Assembly: GCF_965138505.1 (NCBI RefSeq)
Contig: NZ_CBCSCO010000007.1
Span: forward strand, 1-64,000
Direction of reading: 5' to 3'
From: Litorimonas haliclonae
GTDB taxonomy: Bacteria > Pseudomonadota > Alphaproteobacteria > Caulobacterales > Maricaulaceae
Length of the DNA: 64,000 nucleotides
The position numbers and the translations under genes are program-made. Within the stretch, counting starts at the first letter, position 1. Every line of letters begins with the position of its first letter. Below the pieces are notes generated by a model. That model was not told the DNA's origin, made no database searches, and was given only the letters and a program-made list of their open reading frames with translations. Shown here piece by piece: positions 8,798 to 17,236 of this stretch.

Positions 8798-9811
8798 ATG
8801 ACACGCTTTTTGCTATCGCTTTTTCTATTTTTCGGGCTGGTTTTGTCGGCCCGAGCGGCAGACCCGTTTACCATTGCCGGCGTGCCTGTTGATGCCAGGG
8901 GCAGCAGCGCTATTGAAGCCCAGACCAAGGCCATACGGGACGGGCAATCCGAAGCAGCGAGACGTCTGATCGAGCGTTTGACACTGCAAAGTGAAAGACA
9001 GACTAATCCTTTACCGCCGCTAAGCGCAGACAGCGCGGCCCGCATGATTCGCGCGCTGGAGATTTCTAATGAGAGACGCTCGTCCAACCGTTATCTCGGC
9101 GATATTACCGTCGCATTCAAACCCCGGGACGTGCAGACATACTTAAATAGCGCCGGTCTGACCATGATCACGTCTCAATCGAGAGAGAGATTGGTTCTTC
9201 CCTTTCTGGGCGGCGGACTCAATCCCAAAGGCGATGTTTATGAAGCCTGGGGCGAGAACCGGTATGCAAATGCGTTGACGCCGATCCGGGCTTTGCCGGC
9301 CGATCAGATTTCGTCGCTCGGCCTGTCGGGGCTGACCCCCTCTATTGCTGGCGATATTGATCGCCTTCGGAATTTAGGACAAATCGCGGGCGTAGATCAA
9401 ATCCTCATCGCGAATTATGCGGGCGGTGGTATTCGCGTCACCGATATTGCCCTGGATAGCGGTGAAACAGATGAGTTCGTTGTCTCCGGGTCAAACCCTG
9501 AGTATCAACTCGTGACCCGTTTGGAACGTGAGTGGAAGGCCGATACGGCCGTCTTAGCCGGGCAGGCGGAGACCATGTCTGTGTCTGTCCTCTATGACTC
9601 TCTGTCTGACTGGCAGGCTTTGAAGACCGCCATTGATGGCTCCGCGCAAATTCAAGATGCCCGTTTGGATGCGATGTCCAAAGACGGGGCCTTAATGACT
9701 CTGACCTATGCCGGAGATATGGACCGTCTGACACGCGAGCTTTCCTTTAAGGGTGTGGATATTCGTGAAGACAGAGAGATGGGCGTCGTTCTGACACGGT
9801 CTGGTCGTTAG
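8798..9811 (+). CDS. DUF2066 secreted protein
   Basis: Unknown function. The 337-residue product has a Sec signal (MTRFLLSLFLFFGLVLSARA, cut after ARA-A) and the DUF2066 pattern: FTIAGVPVDARGSSAIEAQ, then ARRLIERLT, later a SxRYLGDITVAFKP strand and LVLPFLGG. The family is common in proteobacteria next to purM/hda. The start ATG is preceded by GAGAGGA. It ends 3 bases before hdaA, so the two are one transcript. Confidence 0.8.
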   Translation: MTRFLLSLFLFFGLVLSARAADPFTIAGVPVDARGSSAIEAQTKAIRDGQSEAARRLIERLTLQSERQTNPLPPLSADSAARMIRALEISNERRSSNRYLGDITVAFKPRDVQTYLNSAGLTMITSQSRERLVLPFLGGGLNPKGDVYEAWGENRYANALTPIRALPADQISSLGLSGLTPSIAGDIDRLRNLGQIAGVDQILIANYAGGGIRVTDIALDSGETDEFVVSGSNPEYQLVTRLEREWKADTAVLAGQAETMSVSVLYDSLSDWQALKTAIDGSAQIQDARLDAMSKDGALMTLTYAGDMDRLTRELSFKGVDIREDREMGVVLTRSGR

Positions 9812-9814
9812 AAG

Positions 9815-10456
9815 GTGATCGGCAAACCCGAAACCCAGATACCTCTCGAGCTAAGCCCCGAACCTGCAAGCGGGTTTGAGAGCTTTATCATTACCGATAG
9901 CAACCGTATCGCCGTGACCGCCTTGCGGGCGTGGCCGGATTGGCCTGCGCCGATATTGCTGCTTTTGGGGCCGGAAGGCACGGGCAAGACTCATCTAGGC
10001 GAGGCTTGGCAGACCCTTAGCTGCGGCGTGTTGATTGACGATGCAGATAAGCGGGAAGAAACCGATCTTTTCGCGCAGATGAACTTAGCGCTCAATGGGG
10101 ACGTTTCCGGACTTCTACTGACTTCTCGAAAACCCATAGCTGAGTGGGAAATTGAAATGCCTGATTTGCGGTCGCGGCTTTCAAATACGCCCGTCATGGT
10201 TATGGATGATTATGATGAAGAGGTGTTAGAGCCCTTACTGCGGCAGTTATTTCAAAATCGCGGACGGGTCGTGACAAAGGACTTAGTGGACTATCTTTTG
10301 CGGTATGAAGACCGCGAAGTGGGCGCGTTGCGAAACCTTGTCCGGGCGTTGGACGAAACGGCGCTTGAGGAAAAGGCCGATTTGACGAAATATTTCGCAG
10401 CGCAATATCTGTCCGGACGCCTAGAACGCGATCTCTTCTCCGGCCCAATCGAATAG
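9815..10456 (+). CDS. hdaA: DnaA regulatory inactivator HdaA
   Basis: A DnaA-related AAA+ protein that, with the DNA-loaded sliding clamp, triggers ATP hydrolysis on DnaA to stop re-initiation. The N-terminal clamp-binding peptide QIPLEL (residues 8-13) is present, followed by Walker A GPEGTGKTH (52-60) and the short AAA+ body with a lid ending in LRNLVRALDETAL. It is 213 residues and lacks the DnaA DNA-binding domain, as expected. The start is GTG at 9815, 3 bases after the DUF2066 stop. Its last 36 bases overlap the convergent SDR gene. Confidence 0.88.
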   Translation: MIGKPETQIPLELSPEPASGFESFIITDSNRIAVTALRAWPDWPAPILLLLGPEGTGKTHLGEAWQTLSCGVLIDDADKREETDLFAQMNLALNGDVSGLLLTSRKPIAEWEIEMPDLRSRLSNTPVMVMDDYDEEVLEPLLRQLFQNRGRVVTKDLVDYLLRYEDREVGALRNLVRALDETALEEKADLTKYFAAQYLSGRLERDLFSGPIE

Positions 10457-11161
10457 TTTTCCGCTGTCGGTCGCGTCCACCTTGTCGATTACGGCGAGAA
10501 GTTTTGCCACGGAATAGTCCGGCGTAAAGAGCTTTCCTTCGGGGACGTTTCCCTGAAACGGTTCGGACAGACTCGTATCGACTGTTCCGGGGTGAAGCCC
10601 CAGTATGACGGCCTGTTTATGCCGACGTCCAAACTCGATGGAGAGCGTCTTTAAAATCATATTGAGCGCGGCTTTTGAGGCGCGATAACCGTACCATCCG
10701 CCGATGCGGTTGTCGGAGATGCTCCCCACGCGGGCCGAAAGGGCGGTGAAAACGGATTTTCGGTCGTCGCGAAGTAAAGGGAGGAAATAGCGGGCGGTCA
10801 TGGCAGGGCCAATAGTGTTCACGAGAAAGCTTTTTTCCAGCCCCTCATAAGACAAATCCCGAATAGATTTCTCCGGCGCGATTCCGTCTCCTTGCAGAAG
10901 TCCCGTCGCGATAATAATCAGATCAAACTTGTCCAATTCTCGCAAGCTTTCCGCGGCAGCTTGGAGGCTTTCTTCAGAGGTTAAATCAAATGTAAGGGTG
11001 TCGACTTTCGGCGAGGTGTGAGAACTCCCCTGACGGGACAAAGCGTAGATTTTTGAGACCTGATCGGATTGACTAAGCGCGTCAATAAACGCCCCGCCAA
11101 TTCCGCCGCTTGATCCAATGACGATCACACGTAAATTTTCGCTCATACTCGATAAAATCAT
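10421..11161 (-). CDS. Short-chain dehydrogenase/reductase (C-factor-like)
   Basis: The 246-residue Rossmann enzyme has the cofactor loop GSSGGIGGA and the catalytic YRASK (Y-x3-K) in WYGYRASKAALNM. GLHPGTVDTSLS after the active site is typical of the CsgA/C-factor-like SDR group, whose substrates are mostly unknown. ATG at 11161 has GAGGG 8 bases upstream; ATG 11146 gives a shorter form. The 3' end overlaps hdaA on the opposite strand by 36 bases. Confidence 0.85.
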   Translation of the reverse strand: MILSSMSENLRVIVIGSSGGIGGAFIDALSQSDQVSKIYALSRQGSSHTSPKVDTLTFDLTSEESLQAAAESLRELDKFDLIIIATGLLQGDGIAPEKSIRDLSYEGLEKSFLVNTIGPAMTARYFLPLLRDDRKSVFTALSARVGSISDNRIGGWYGYRASKAALNMILKTLSIEFGRRHKQAVILGLHPGTVDTSLSEPFQGNVPEGKLFTPDYSVAKLLAVIDKVDATDSGKLFDWAGEEIAF

Positions 11162-11182
11162 TCTAAGCCCTCACTTTTGAAT

Positions 11183-11326
11183 TTAGTCGGTTGATTTATT
11201 TCGTCGGCATCGTTCGGAACAGAACCGAACAAATTCCCAATCCCTCTCCCATTTTTTCCGCCAGCTAAATGGCCGGCCACATACGGCGCAAACTTTCGAA
11301 GGGAGGGTCGGTTTTTTGTGTGCCAT
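11183..11326 (-). CDS. DUF2256 zinc-ribbon-like mini-protein
   Basis: A 47-residue protein with CAVCGRPFSWRKKWERDW then RFCSERCRR, the four-Cys DUF2256 pattern that likely binds zinc. I place the start at ATG 11326, with AGGA at the right distance, rather than the longer frame to 11575, whose extra part lies antisense to the antiporter gene. Function unknown; in many bacteria it lies near photolyase or SDR genes. It is upstream of and probably co-transcribed with the SDR gene. Confidence 0.8.
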   Translation of the reverse strand: MAHKKPTLPSKVCAVCGRPFSWRKKWERDWEFVRFCSERCRRNKSTD

Positions 11327-11414
11327 GACTTTCCTACGGCTGAGAGTGTAGAAAGTAGGCAGATATATTATAATTGGACTCGGGAATTTGCGATATCTAT
11401 GAAATGAAAGACCT

Positions 11415-12620
11415 ATGTACCCTCTCATCGCGCTCATAAGCTTCTCAGTTCTTATTTGCCTTGCCTTGTTCCCGTTGGCTCGGAAGTCAGGCACGCCTCT
11501 TTTGGTCGTCGTGCTCGGCGTCGGAATGTTGGCAGGAGACGAGGGTATAGGCGGTCTAATGTTTGACAACTTCAATCTCGCCTATGACATGGGAAGTATT
11601 GCGTTGGCCGTAATTCTATTCGCGGGGGGTATTGAGACCAATAAGGGTGTCTTCCGATCCTCCGGTATTCCAGCCTTGATTCTAGCCTTTCCCGGCGTTT
11701 TGATAACAGCCGCCATTGTCGGCGGCGCAGCGCATTACTTTCTCGATTTGCCTTTAATGCTGGCCTTTTTGCTCGGCGCTGTGTTGGCGCCGACGGATGC
11801 TGCCGCGACCTTTATGTTGATAAAGCAAGGGGGATTAAAAATTCCGTCCCGGGTTAAAAACACACTTTTGCTGGAATCTGGTTTCAATGATCCGGCGGCG
11901 ATTTTTTTGACGGTGATTATGACGGCCATCGTCAACACCACAATGCAAGATCAGTCGATCGACTGGTTGCCTTATATGGGGTTAATCATTGCGCAGGTCG
12001 GGGTTGGCGCTATCGGGGGCCTGATCGGCGGACGTTTGCTTAGTGAATTGCTCAACCGGCTGAGAATGCCGACAGGGACTTACCCTATTTTGGCGCTCGC
12101 TGGCGGCATGCTGACCTTCTCTCTGACAAGCCTGGCCGGAGGGTCCGGGTTCCTCGCCATTTATATTGCGGGTATCGTCCTTCGAAATACTTTGAAAATA
12201 CCTTTGGTTCGCATTGCCAATTTCAGTGAGGGTATGCAGTGGCTCAGCCAGATTTTGTTGTTTTTGATTTTGGGATTACTTGTAACCCCGAGCGATCTAC
12301 CGGGTACATTGGTCCCCGCCTTAATTTGCGCGGCTGTATTGACCTTCGTCGCCCGGCCAATCGCTGTTTTCCTAGGCGTTGGCGCCCTCAATTTTAAGGT
12401 TCGCGAATTAGTCTTTCTCAGTTGGGTTGGCCTGAGAGGCGCGGTGCCGATTTTGCTCGCAATCTATCCGGTTGTGACGCCGGGGCCTGTGACCCCAACA
12501 TTCTTTAACACCGTCTTCGTCATCGTCGTCGTCTCCCTGATTGTTCAGGGATTTTCAGCGGGGCTGTTAGGGAAAGCCCTAAAGCTTGACGAAAAAGAAA
12601 TTAAAGAGCCGAGTTCCTGA
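11415..12620 (+). CDS. CPA1-family K+/H+ or Na+/H+ antiporter, membrane domain only
   Basis: The 401-residue protein has about 12 hydrophobic segments. GTPLLVVVLGVGMLAGDEG, LLGAVLAPTDAAATF and LLLESGFNDPAAI are hallmarks of the NhaP2/CvrA potassium-proton antiporters; the ND in GFNDP is the ion-binding pair. CvrA-type proteins usually have a cytoplasmic RCK-C tail and exceed 500 residues; here the chain ends shortly after the last helix (KALKLDEKEIKEPSS), so the regulatory tail is missing. It is divergent from DUF2256 with an 88-base promoter gap. Confidence 0.85.
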   Translation: MYPLIALISFSVLICLALFPLARKSGTPLLVVVLGVGMLAGDEGIGGLMFDNFNLAYDMGSIALAVILFAGGIETNKGVFRSSGIPALILAFPGVLITAAIVGGAAHYFLDLPLMLAFLLGAVLAPTDAAATFMLIKQGGLKIPSRVKNTLLLESGFNDPAAIFLTVIMTAIVNTTMQDQSIDWLPYMGLIIAQVGVGAIGGLIGGRLLSELLNRLRMPTGTYPILALAGGMLTFSLTSLAGGSGFLAIYIAGIVLRNTLKIPLVRIANFSEGMQWLSQILLFLILGLLVTPSDLPGTLVPALICAAVLTFVARPIAVFLGVGALNFKVRELVFLSWVGLRGAVPILLAIYPVVTPGPVTPTFFNTVFVIVVVSLIVQGFSAGLLGKALKLDEKEIKEPSS

Positions 12621-12645
12621 GAATGTCGTCGGCGAAAGCCGTGAT

Positions 12646-13914
12646 TTAAACACCAAATGGATCGTCAATAGATTTGGAAAGCGGGGAGAAGAGCACCGGT
12701 CCGTCCTCACCCATATAAAGACAGTCTTCCAGGCGGACGCCGAATTTGCCGGGTAGGTAAAGCCCCGGTTCATTTGAAAAACACATGCCGGGGGCGAGCT
12801 TAGTTGTCTCGCCGCGCACGAAGTTAACAGGTTCATGCCCGTCCATGCCAATGCCGTGGCCGAGGCGGTGAGTCAGGCCGGGGGCGGCATAATCGGGTCC
12901 GTATCCAAGGCTGTCATAATATTTACGCACCACGTCATCCACGCGCCCGGCAGGTACGCCAAGTGTGGCGGTTTCAAGCGCTAATTCTTGTCCGCGCTTG
13001 ACTGTATTCCAGACATCGCGTTGCTCTTTGCTCGCCTCGCCCATAACCCATGTGCGGGAAATATCGGATTCATAATCATGCACGCTACAGCCGCAATCCA
13101 TGAGGATGACCTGTCCTTCTTTCACTTCATACTCAATGTCGCTGCCATGCGGATAGGCGCTGGACGGCCCGACCAGCACGAGCGAGAATTCGACAGATCC
13201 GCCGAGGGCTGTCGTGGCCTTGTTCATCAAAGCGGAAATGTCGTGGCGGGTCATACCGGCCTCGATTTTCGGATAGATGTCACGATAGGCGGTCAAGGTG
13301 ATGTCATTTGCCGTTTGCATGAGGGCGAGTTCTGCCGCGGATTTGAACATCCGGCAGCCGCGCGTAATCGGCTGACCGGAAACGAGCTTCACGCCCGCTT
13401 TTTGCGCATTAATTCCGGTCGAAATGAAATTCCGCGTGGTTTCTTCAATCGCGACAGGTTTTTTCAGAGCTTTGTTTTCCCGAAGGACGTCGACAATCAA
13501 TTTGAACGGCGAGGCATCTTCGTGCCAAGTGCGGACGTCATCTCCGATTTTCATGGATTCCCGAATGGACGGCTCTTCGAAAAACGGCGTGATAACCGTA
13601 AACTCGCCTTGCGCCGGAATGACGACGCCGGTGAAGCGTTCAGAGCGCCACCAGCGAATGCCCGTGAAATAGGTGAGGGCCGAGCCCGCCTCGACGACCA
13701 GAGCGCCGACGCCTTGTTCCTGCATCAGGCGTTGGGCCTTCTCAATGCGAGATTGGTGCTCAGCTGCTGTGATGGGGTTTACGTTGGCGGCGAGGTTGGG
13801 AAGTGCGTTGTCTACTTTCGGAGATTGCGCAAAAGCCCGTTGTGAAGGGAGCAATCCGGCTAGTCCAAGCGCGCCGGCGCCTATTAGGATGTCTCTTTTT
13901 GAAATTTGGATCAT
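12646..13914 (-). CDS. Secreted M24 family metallopeptidase (Xaa-Pro peptidase-like)
   Basis: The 422-residue product has an N-terminal export signal (SKRDILIGAGALGLAGLLPSQRAFA, Tat/Sec-like, no twin Arg) and a creatinase-type N domain (about 45-180). The M24 metal ligands are visible: Asp in ILMDCG, Asp in YESDISRTWV, His in LGHGIGMDGHEP, Glu in FSNEPGLYLP and Glu in RLEDCLYMG. All five are present, so a two-metal peptidase is likely. I chose ATG 13914 with AGAGGA upstream; an ATG at 13935 would overlap the stop of the next gene. It borders the AT-rich island. Confidence 0.88.
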   Translation of the reverse strand: MIQISKRDILIGAGALGLAGLLPSQRAFAQSPKVDNALPNLAANVNPITAAEHQSRIEKAQRLMQEQGVGALVVEAGSALTYFTGIRWWRSERFTGVVIPAQGEFTVITPFFEEPSIRESMKIGDDVRTWHEDASPFKLIVDVLRENKALKKPVAIEETTRNFISTGINAQKAGVKLVSGQPITRGCRMFKSAAELALMQTANDITLTAYRDIYPKIEAGMTRHDISALMNKATTALGGSVEFSLVLVGPSSAYPHGSDIEYEVKEGQVILMDCGCSVHDYESDISRTWVMGEASKEQRDVWNTVKRGQELALETATLGVPAGRVDDVVRKYYDSLGYGPDYAAPGLTHRLGHGIGMDGHEPVNFVRGETTKLAPGMCFSNEPGLYLPGKFGVRLEDCLYMGEDGPVLFSPLSKSIDDPFGV

Positions 13915-13931
13915 ATAGCAGCGTCCTCTAT

Positions 13932-14597
13932 TCAAAAGCTATTATTCTGTGTAGCATAAGCGAATAGCCGTTCGGCATAAGTTTCTACGAGCAAGCTTGA
14001 TTGTATAGCTTGTTTGATTGTCTGTTCTATCACGTCCAAGAAAGTTGGCCACAGCACCTCCATTTTCATGTCGCTGTTGTAAAATGGTGAATGCTCCAAT
14101 GTATTCATGAAGTCTTTTAGCCTCAAATAGTACTGATTGAAGAAGGTGGGGCTTTCCGCTTCTATAAACTTTTTAAATGCTATGTGAGGTCTGTTCAGCC
14201 CTGCAACAAAAAAATCATACATCACAAGAGTCGTGAGTATTTTAGCTTCTCTTAATTGCAATAGAATAAGCCCCAAGTCGTTTTGAACTTTCAAAAACTG
14301 TCTTGCCGGAATAACGATTATGACAGAAGCAGGAGAAGTTGAGACCCGAGAAATATCAGCCCCTAAAAAATTTTCTGGGGATGGGTCTTGAAGAATATCT
14401 GAGAAATAGTGACTTTCATCGGTATGATTTGTAGTTTCTTCTTGGGTGTCACTCTCAGCAGACGTGCTAGATAATAAAAATTTTGGGAAGCAATTATGAA
14501 GTTTTGAGATCCGAAGCTTTAACTCTAACAATTCGTCATCTAAGACTTCAGTTAAAAATATAATAGGTACTTTTCTGGGTATCGAATCTTGATTCAT
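13932..14597 (-). CDS. Unknown protein of AT-rich island, partner of PD-(D/E)XK protein
   Basis: I do not recognise this 221-residue soluble protein. The N-terminal half has beta strands (KVPIIFLTEVL, ASVIIVIPARQF) separated by an acidic Ser/Thr/Glu-rich linker (about 45-75), suggesting an alpha/beta fold. The C-terminal half is helical (FFNQYYLRLKDFMNTL, VIEQTIKQAIQSSLLVE). No Cys/His cluster, signal or membrane helix is seen. It starts 9 bases after the upstream nuclease-like gene stops, so they form one operon. The base composition is strikingly AT-rich compared with both flanks, pointing to horizontal acquisition. Confidence 0.7.
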   Translation of the reverse strand: MNQDSIPRKVPIIFLTEVLDDELLELKLRISKLHNCFPKFLLSSTSAESDTQEETTNHTDESHYFSDILQDPSPENFLGADISRVSTSPASVIIVIPARQFLKVQNDLGLILLQLREAKILTTLVMYDFFVAGLNRPHIAFKKFIEAESPTFFNQYYLRLKDFMNTLEHSPFYNSDMKMEVLWPTFLDVIEQTIKQAIQSSLLVETYAERLFAYATQNNSF

Positions 14598-14606
14598 AGT
14601 TGTAAT

Positions 14607-15713
14607 TTAGTGGCTTGGTTCGAACTCACTTAACTGTTTGGCTGTGCTCCTAAGATTTGTAATTGAGTCCATGGTTTTGTCAAAATCAATTTTTCCGTCA
14701 TCTTTGATTTGAAAAATATCATCAAATATCAGAACGCAAGTGCTTTTGCCGAGACGGTTTGCCTGCTTGTAAGAGTGACCGTTAAATACCTTTCTTAACT
14801 CCGGTCTGATTTCTCCGCGGAAAGCTTGCGTTTCATTTTTACTATCAGTGGCTAATCGCACAGTGAAGTTAGGAAAATAGGTGTCTGCGTTACTACTTCT
14901 TCTTGCCTCAAGTTGGCAGTAAATATCTCGCTTGCTCTCGTCACCTCGGTTCAGCGACCACGTTTTCGGAATCAATGGAAATACACAGGCTAGAAAGCCA
15001 CCGCCTTGATTTGGAACATGAAAAAAATCGGCTCCTTCTCCAGTCTCATTGAATTTGTTAGTTTCGTTTAGATTCTCGCATAAGGCCCAGAAAAAACCTT
15101 GCCAGTTGTGATATGTCCATTCTTTTAGGGGAGTAGTTTTGTAAGCTAAAGTTCGACTTTCGATTATTTCTAACCGATCGGTGAAATCTCTAAAAATTTC
15201 ATTTTTTATATTTTTTCCTTGTCGCAGAATTTTTAGAAATTTTTTTCGATTAAACGGCGTATATCCAGATTGTTTTACACGATTTGCATTTCCTTCGTCG
15301 CCAGTGAAGAAATATATAGGCTTCACCCTCCAATCTAAGTGTTTCTGGTCGTCCCCTTGGGTTTCTTTAAAAATTTTGGAATAATATCTGTTTAGCTGTC
15401 CTCCATGGTCGCGGGTAGATGTCTTATCTTCTATTAAAATAAGATAATTCTTTTCATCTGAAATGTTCTCAACTGAAACTAAAATATCAATATTTTTATA
15501 TTGACGCATCACCTCAATCTTAGCGTGTTTGGAGATATCTTCTAAATCGGCTAACCTAGCCAAGAACTTTCGCGAAACATTGTACAAATCAGCATTAGTT
15601 TTTTCAAATTTGGCATCTGCCCAGCTCACTAACCAACATATGAATGCATCTTGTGATAATTCACTTGTCGCAAAATCAAAAAGATTAGGTCGACCATTGG
15701 CAATTTTAGGCAT
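14607..15713 (-). CDS. PD-(D/E)XK nuclease-like protein (PDDEXK_4 type)
   Basis: The 368-residue product has NLFDFATSELSQDAFICWL near its N-terminus, as in the PDDEXK_4 group, then the core: a Glu in IEVMRQYKNIDILVS, Asp in NIDILV, and IEDKTS (the E-x-K pair), followed by GGQLNRYY. These give E...D...ExK...Q, the complete active-site set of the restriction-endonuclease fold. The C-terminal half is unassigned. The start is ATG 15713; a TTG at 15746 (11 residues more) is possible. Composition is extremely AT-rich (13 G/C of 60 in 15181-15240). With its partner it resembles a mobile defence-type cassette, but no methylase, helicase or toxin pair is present. Confidence 0.72.
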   Translation of the reverse strand: MPKIANGRPNLFDFATSELSQDAFICWLVSWADAKFEKTNADLYNVSRKFLARLADLEDISKHAKIEVMRQYKNIDILVSVENISDEKNYLILIEDKTSTRDHGGQLNRYYSKIFKETQGDDQKHLDWRVKPIYFFTGDEGNANRVKQSGYTPFNRKKFLKILRQGKNIKNEIFRDFTDRLEIIESRTLAYKTTPLKEWTYHNWQGFFWALCENLNETNKFNETGEGADFFHVPNQGGGFLACVFPLIPKTWSLNRGDESKRDIYCQLEARRSSNADTYFPNFTVRLATDSKNETQAFRGEIRPELRKVFNGHSYKQANRLGKSTCVLIFDDIFQIKDDGKIDFDKTMDSITNLRSTAKQLSEFEPSH

Positions 15714-15818
15714 ATATTTGTTTCCATTGTATAGAATATCAGACAAGTGATTTTGCCTGTCTAAGTTGTCACGTCCTTTATCACCTGTCTAGTTGCTACC
15801 TATAAAACAAAAAACCCA

Positions 15819-15846
15819 ATAAAAAAGCCGCCCCGAAGGACGGCTT
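15819..15846 (-). terminator. Terminator of the F0 operon
   Basis: On the minus strand AAGCCGTCC-TTCG-GGGCGGCTT (15846 to 15825, one G-T pair) is followed by a T run (15824-15821). The TTCG loop and T run fit a strong intrinsic terminator just after the b subunit gene. Confidence 0.9.
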
Positions 15847-15870
15847 ATTCTATTCAAATTGGTGTTACGC

Positions 15871-16371
15871 CTAATTCATGACTTTGCCCATTTGCGTAAT
15901 TCCGTCTTTGATGAGCGCGGAATGATCGGCGGGTTTCATATTTTTACGCATTAGAGCTTCAGCTGTATTCACAGCCATATCGGCGGCTTTGGACTTCACA
16001 TCCGCCATCGCTTGGGCTTCGGCGTTTTGAATTTTAGCTTCGGCCTGTTGAGCGCGGCGCTCAAGACGATCCGCCAAATCCTTGCGTGACTGAGCCGCCA
16101 TGTTCTCGGCGTCTATACGGGCCTGCTTGACGATAGACTCGGCCTGTTTCTCGGCTTCTTTTTGCTTACGCTGGAAAGAGGCGAGAAGGGTCTGAGCTTC
16201 TTCGCGGAGGCGGCGGGCTTCTTCGAGTTCAACGCGAATTTTATCTGCGCGAGTATCCAGAGCCGAAGCAATTTTTTTGTGAACGCCGAAATATCCCAGC
16301 GCGATAAAAAATAGAATGACGGCCAGGAAAACCCAGATGGTTGGACTGCCGGGATCAAAATCAAAATGCAT
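15871..16371 (-). CDS. atpF: ATP synthase F0 subunit b
   Basis: Stator subunit of the F1F0 ATP synthase. The 166 residues begin with a short periplasmic end, one membrane helix (TIWVFLAVILFFIALGYFGV), then a long charged helix rich in Ala/Glu/Lys (RADKIRVELEEARRLREEA) that reaches F1. It is last in the order a-c-b'-b, where the copy after b' is normally b. It lies 13 bases after b'. Confidence 0.93.
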   Translation of the reverse strand: MHFDFDPGSPTIWVFLAVILFFIALGYFGVHKKIASALDTRADKIRVELEEARRLREEAQTLLASFQRKQKEAEKQAESIVKQARIDAENMAAQSRKDLADRLERRAQQAEAKIQNAEAQAMADVKSKAADMAVNTAEALMRKNMKPADHSALIKDGITQMGKVMN

Positions 16372-16384
16372 GGTCTGACCCTTC

Positions 16385-16936
16385 CTAGTTCAGAGCGGAT
16401 TTAACGGAAGCCAAAGTCGGCTTCTTACCGGTGAGGGCTTCGACAGTGGCCTGCGCCGCTTCGGCCGCTACGGATTCGATATTAGACAGAGCCTTGTTTC
16501 GAACGTCGCGAATATGCTTCTCAGCTGATTCCGCTTGCTTCTCAGCCTCTTTGTCTGCTGCGTCCAATTCCGCCTGAATTTCCGCATCAACGGATTGGCG
16601 CGTGGCTTCAGCGACATTATGCGCCTTGGCGCGGGCGTCGGACAAAGCCTTTTCGTAATTTCTTTCAGCCTGCTCCGCGTCGGCCTGCATACGGGACGCC
16701 GTATCCAGATCATCCGCTATGCGGGAGCTACGCTCTTCGATGGTTTCGCCAATACGCGGAAGGAAAATCCGCGAAAGGAGAAAGTAAAGAAGCGCAAAGC
16801 TGAGTAACAGCCAGAAAATCTGGGTGGCGAAATAGGTCGGATCAAACGGCGGGAAGGCCGCTTCTCCTGCGCTGTCAGCGGCTCCTGCCGGAGCTGCTGC
16901 GAGCATCATTCCAATACCGATAACACTGGCTGTCAT
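16385..16936 (-). CDS. atpG: ATP synthase F0 subunit b'
   Basis: Second stator subunit, typical of alphaproteobacteria, cyanobacteria and chloroplasts. The 183 residues have an N-terminal segment that looks like a cleavable signal (MTASVIGIGMMLAAAPAGAA), then FDPTYFATQIFWLLLSFALL as the membrane helix and a long coiled coil ending LTGKKPTLASVKSALN. The pairing with atpF is expected; b and b' would form a heterodimer. Gene naming of b' differs between genomes (atpF2, atpX, atpG). Confidence 0.9.
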   Translation of the reverse strand: MTASVIGIGMMLAAAPAGAADSAGEAAFPPFDPTYFATQIFWLLLSFALLYFLLSRIFLPRIGETIEERSSRIADDLDTASRMQADAEQAERNYEKALSDARAKAHNVAEATRQSVDAEIQAELDAADKEAEKQAESAEKHIRDVRNKALSNIESVAAEAAQATVEALTGKKPTLASVKSALN

Positions 16937-16969
16937 AGCGAGCTTTCAAACAACGTTAAAAGTCGTAAC

Positions 16970-17197
16970 TTAAAGTACGAACATCAAGATTAGAGCAACG
17001 GCGAATGAGAAAATGCCGAGGGCTTCTGTCACGGCGAAGCCGAAGATGAGGTTCGAGAACTGACCTTGAGCGGCAGACGGGTTACGCAAAGCGCCTGACA
17101 GGTAGTTACCAAAGATGTGGCCAAGACCGATACCGGCGCCGGCCATTCCGAGACAGGCAATTCCTGCACCGATGTATTTTGCTGCTTCTGCTTCCAT
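16970..17197 (-). CDS. atpE: ATP synthase F0 subunit c
   Basis: The 75-residue rotor-ring proteolipid has two hydrophobic helices (IGAGIACLGMAGAGIGLGHIF and LIFGFAVTEALGIFSFAVAL) joined by the polar loop ALRNPSAA. The proton-carrying carboxylate is Glu in VTEALG on helix 2. I see no sodium-type pattern beyond the Glu, so proton coupling is likely. ATG is preceded by AAGGAGAT. Confidence 0.96.
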   Translation of the reverse strand: MEAEAAKYIGAGIACLGMAGAGIGLGHIFGNYLSGALRNPSAAQGQFSNLIFGFAVTEALGIFSFAVALILMFVL

Positions 17198-17236
17198 GAT
17201 GATCTCCTTAGGAAAAGCGGTTAATTTGCAGTGTTT

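Noticed and set aside
11327..11575. N-terminal extension of the DUF2256 frame
   Set aside because: It lies antisense to the antiporter start. The 47-residue form from 11326 has a good ribosome site and the family length.
12988..13845. 285-codon plus-strand frame opposite the M24 peptidase
   Set aside because: The minus-strand gene shows all five metal ligands. The plus frame looks like a shadow without recognisable features.
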